This document shows positions 6,695 to 8,652 of a stretch of DNA of 8,652 bases, piece after piece. The stretch spans positions 1 to 8,652 of the forward strand of contig DAOVQB010000197.1 of the NCBI GenBank assembly GCA_030628905.1. The letters run 5' to 3'. The translations under genes were made by a program, and so were the position numbers. The notes under the pieces are model-generated. The model saw only the letters and a program-made list of their open reading frames with translations. It searched no databases and was not told the DNA's origin. Source of the stretch: DAOVQB01 sp023128935. GTDB taxonomy: Bacteria; Eisenbacteria; RBG-16-71-46; CAIMUX01; WJJG01. Every line of letters begins with the position of its first letter. Positions within the stretch are counted from its first letter, which is position 1.

Positions 6695-7019
6695 GAGGGC
6701 GTCCTCGTTCATACGATTAGTGACAGTTCTGAAATGGGCAAATCTCGGCGGATTCGAATGACGGGTCGTCAATTCCCCGTCTTGAGGCTTGTCCCAACAA
6801 CACCGGGATAGGAGTGAGGGAGCAAACGATTTCTGTCGCATTCGTCTCTTAATAAGGGGGGAAAGGGGAGTTATGAAAGGGGCGAGAAACACTCACAGCC
6901 CCCTCTGGCCCCCGTTGCCTTAACGATTCCATCGGGGGAGCCAGGCGAATCGGGGACCAGTCTCGTGGGACCCGCTGACTGCGCCGTTGCTCATAAGGGA
7001 GTTGCGGGAATGAGGAAAG
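6695..7019. other. Intergenic region without a convincing gene
   Basis: Most of the 446-bp gap between the binding protein and beta-helix genes. It holds imperfect inverted repeats and pyrimidine-rich tracts on the minus strand. A 71-codon frame from GTG 6892 to 6677 has no ribosome site and no recognised family, and runs across the beta-helix promoter; I do not call it a gene. Confidence 0.6.
6905..6944. repeat. Imperfect inverted repeat in the intergenic gap
   Basis: CTGG-CCCCCG and CGGGGG-AG-CCAG pair around an 18-nt loop, with a 2-nt bulge, giving 10 base pairs. On the minus strand it follows the hairpin at 7020-7048 by about 75 nt and could be a second weak transcript-end structure. There is no T run after it on either strand. 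Confidence 0.4.
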
Positions 7020-7048
7020 GGGGGGCGCAGGTCAGACCTGCGCCCCCC
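7020..7048 (-). terminator. Strong GC-rich hairpin after the solute-binding protein gene
   Basis: Perfect 14-bp arms (GGGGGGCGCAGGTC and its complement) around one central base, so about 13 bp form around a 3-nt loop in RNA. It lies 44 bp beyond the binding-protein stop. The following minus-strand bases (CTTTCCTCATT) are only moderately T-rich, so it may be a leaky terminator or an mRNA-stabilising 3' stem, both common after highly expressed binding-protein genes. Confidence 0.75.
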
Positions 7049-7092
7049 ACCTTGGTAGCCTTACCTATCTACCTAGTCGGTCCCGGTCACAC

Positions 7093-8652
7093 TCAGTCCA
7101 GAAGCCACAACCACCTGTCCGAAGGATCAGGATGGTCTTCGAATCGCTTCAAGACAATGACCTTCTCGACGGGATAGACTGAATCCAGATAGTACAGGCC
7201 CATGTCAACCCAGAAGTGACCCAGGTCGTCGTACCACGCCTGGAGGTTGGCATACCGTGCGGAAGCCTCCGTGGCGACCGAGCCCAGCCCAAAGGCCGTG
7301 TACGCGTCCTGGATGGCTGTCCCGTACGGGACAAAGTCCTCGTCTGCGTGGCCGGAGTCCTGCACGTCGGCCAGCTTAGCCTCGAGGTGTGTCATGGCGT
7401 CACCCTTTGTGTAGTCCATCCATGGCACCGATAAGTCCCCTGCGGCGTCCGCGCCGAATTTCGCCAGGTTATCTCTCGCAGCAAGCCAGCCTATGCCGAT
7501 CATATGCCAGGGGTTGGACCCTCCTTGCTTCCACAAGGGGAACGTGGCATCCGTGCTCAGATTCCACTCGGGGTCCAGGTACCAGTCGTCGCCGTACACC
7601 TCGATCGTGAGAGGATCGACGGACGTAATCCGGTATCCCTTCCAGACCGCCATGAAGGCACTGTACGCTGATACTCTGGCCGGCTCGTAAATCGGGCTGT
7701 CATCCTGAGCTATGTCGAGCGGCAGGATCATCTCCGTCAGGAAGTCCGCCAGGGACAGCGTGCTGCCGTCGTGCATGGGGAAGTCAAAGATGTCCTCAGG
7801 GTAGACGAATACGCATTTCCTGTTCGCGATGCGCTCCGCTGGGACTGGGAACCTGTCTACGGCAGTCAGCCATTCCCCGGTGGTGGCATCCCATTCCGAC
7901 CACGTATCGTCGGGTATGGTGATGAACTCACCCTCTCCAAGCACTGTAAGATCACACCAGTCAGGCGGCGGGTCCTCGGCGAAGAGCACGGGCAAAGCAT
8001 TCGCGATGGTGACGCTGGCCGAGGCAATCCGGTTCGGGTGGTAAAGGCCGCTCTCCGGATCCTGAAGCAGGGCGCTCTCGCTGAGCGCATCGCGGATGAT
8101 CGTCAGGTCGTACACCCAGTTCGCGCCGTCTACCGGGTTCCACGGGTCTATCATCACGCTCTCCATCTCAATAGTCATCTGATCGCGCCACACGGGCACG
8201 CCGGCGCCGTGGAAATGGAGCGCCCGGGTCCATCCCTCGCCCGGCCCGTAGGACAAGTTTACAAGCAGGTCCACGTTAAAGGCGCGGGGAGTGGCTCCAG
8301 CCATGTCGCACAGCAGGTTTGCGGCCCCGAACTTGGCCATGCCCCACATGGCTTGCTCGAACATGTCCTCGCGCATGGCCAAGGAATCGAAGTTCCGGTT
8401 GAACAAGTCTATGGCCACGTCGTAATAATCGCCTGCGCCTCCACCCCATCCATCGTCCCACGTCATGGCCTGGGCCTCGTAGGCCTCAAAGAGCGGGAGG
8501 GCATACCATGATGCGGTAGTCATTCCGGCGAATTGGTCCGCCTGGTCGCGCGGAATGCCCGGGATGCCCCAACCGCCGGTGTAAACATGCCATTCGCCGT
8601 CGGCCGGGTCGCCAAAGATCCAGATGGGCGCTGCCTCGCCGCCGGTCTTGTA
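7093..8652 (-). CDS. ABC importer solute-binding protein, family 5 (DppA/OppA-like), N-terminus outside window
   Basis: Extracytoplasmic protein that captures the transported solute and delivers it to the permeases. The frame is open to base 8652, so 519 C-terminal residues are visible; the internal Met at 8523 is not the true start, since 43 further codons precede it without a stop (YKTGGEAAPIWIFGD...). The signal sequence and N-terminal lobe start lie outside. Features consistent with SBP_bac_5: LSLADFLTEMILPLDIAQ (fragment residues about 299-316), SPIYEPARV, KGYRITSVDPLTIEVY (about 338-353), a conserved-looking late segment GGSNPWHMIGIGWLA, and the ending LGHFWVDMGLYYLDSVYPV...VVLK-type, closing LKRFEDHPDPSDRWLWLLD. 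The protein is rich in Asp, Trp and Tyr. It is followed by a strong hairpin, then by the beta-helix and permease genes on the same strand. Family assignment rests on remembered motif resemblance plus context; ligand unknown. Confidence 0.88.
   Translation of the reverse strand, partial: YKTGGEAAPIWIFGDPADGEWHVYTGGWGIPGIPRDQADQFAGMTTASWYALPLFEAYEAQAMTWDDGWGGGAGDYYDVAIDLFNRNFDSLAMREDMFEQAMWGMAKFGAANLLCDMAGATPRAFNVDLLVNLSYGPGEGWTRALHFHGAGVPVWRDQMTIEMESVMIDPWNPVDGANWVYDLTIIRDALSESALLQDPESGLYHPNRIASASVTIANALPVLFAEDPPPDWCDLTVLGEGEFITIPDDTWSEWDATTGEWLTAVDRFPVPAERIANRKCVFVYPEDIFDFPMHDGSTLSLADFLTEMILPLDIAQDDSPIYEPARVSAYSAFMAVWKGYRITSVDPLTIEVYGDDWYLDPEWNLSTDATFPLWKQGGSNPWHMIGIGWLAARDNLAKFGADAAGDLSVPWMDYTKGDAMTHLEAKLADVQDSGHADEDFVPYGTAIQDAYTAFGLGSVATEASARYANLQAWYDDLGHFWVDMGLYYLDSVYPVEKVIVLKRFEDHPDPSDRWLWLLD

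Noticed and set aside
6856..6882. Possible G-quadruplex in G-runs of the intergenic gap
   Set aside because: Only three separated G-runs are present; a fourth would need the 6-G run to be split without a loop.
6677..6892. 71-codon minus-strand frame starting with GTG
   Set aside because: No ribosome site, no recognised family, and it overlaps the beta-helix promoter; retained only as a possible relic in the findings.
7771..8511. 246-codon open frame on the plus strand opposite the binding-protein gene
   Set aside because: It lies wholly antisense to a recognised SBP gene, its product shows no domain, and long antisense frames are common opposite G+C-rich genes.
1..8652. CRISPR arrays, tRNA or rRNA genes, intact insertion sequences
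   Set aside because: I saw no regularly spaced direct repeats with spacers, no cloverleaf or ribosomal RNA sequence and no transposase; the only regular repetition is at protein level in the beta-helix coils.

Overview
The window holds one co-oriented locus, entirely on the minus strand: a DppABCDF/OppABCDF-type (peptide/nickel/oligosaccharide class) ABC importer with an extracytoplasmic parallel beta-helix protein encoded between the solute-binding protein and the permeases. Every convincing gene reads right to left. G+C is moderately high, genes are tightly packed and translation signals are bacterial. The wording of the permeases (for example the GTDHRRRDLG entry motif) and of the binding-protein C-terminus resembles what I remember of Chloroflexota (Anaerolineae-like) proteins. 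That assignment is inference from memory, not a search.

Layout in transcription order. 8652-7093: solute-binding protein, family 5 (SBP_bac_5), missing its N-terminus at the window edge. 7092-6647: a 446-bp gap that opens with a near-perfect 14-bp-arm hairpin (7020-7048), probably a terminator or attenuator, and ends with a sigma70-type promoter (6666-6694). 6646-4673: a 657-residue secreted or membrane-anchored protein made of two parallel beta-helix domains. 4672-4369: a 304-bp gap with a strong extended -10 promoter (4440-4469), a tandem 9-bp direct repeat abutting the -35 and a small palindrome at the predicted start of transcription. 4368-1 and beyond: four genes with intergenic gaps of 3, 9 and 4 bp, encoding two permeases (DppB-like, then DppC-like) and two ATPases (DppD-like, then DppF-like, the last cut by the window edge).

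How it should work: the binding protein captures a solute outside the membrane, the permease pair forms the channel and the two ATPases power import. The substrate cannot be read from the sequence; this class carries peptides, but also nickel and oligosaccharides. The beta-helix protein belongs to a fold common in carbohydrate-binding or polysaccharide-cleaving proteins, so an accessory role in capturing or processing a glycan or cell-surface polymer is plausible but unproven. The DppC-like subunit carries about 140 extra extracytoplasmic residues, a possible docking platform. Promoter and terminator positions suggest three transcription units (binding protein; beta-helix protein; permease-ATPase operon), so the components may be expressed at different levels.
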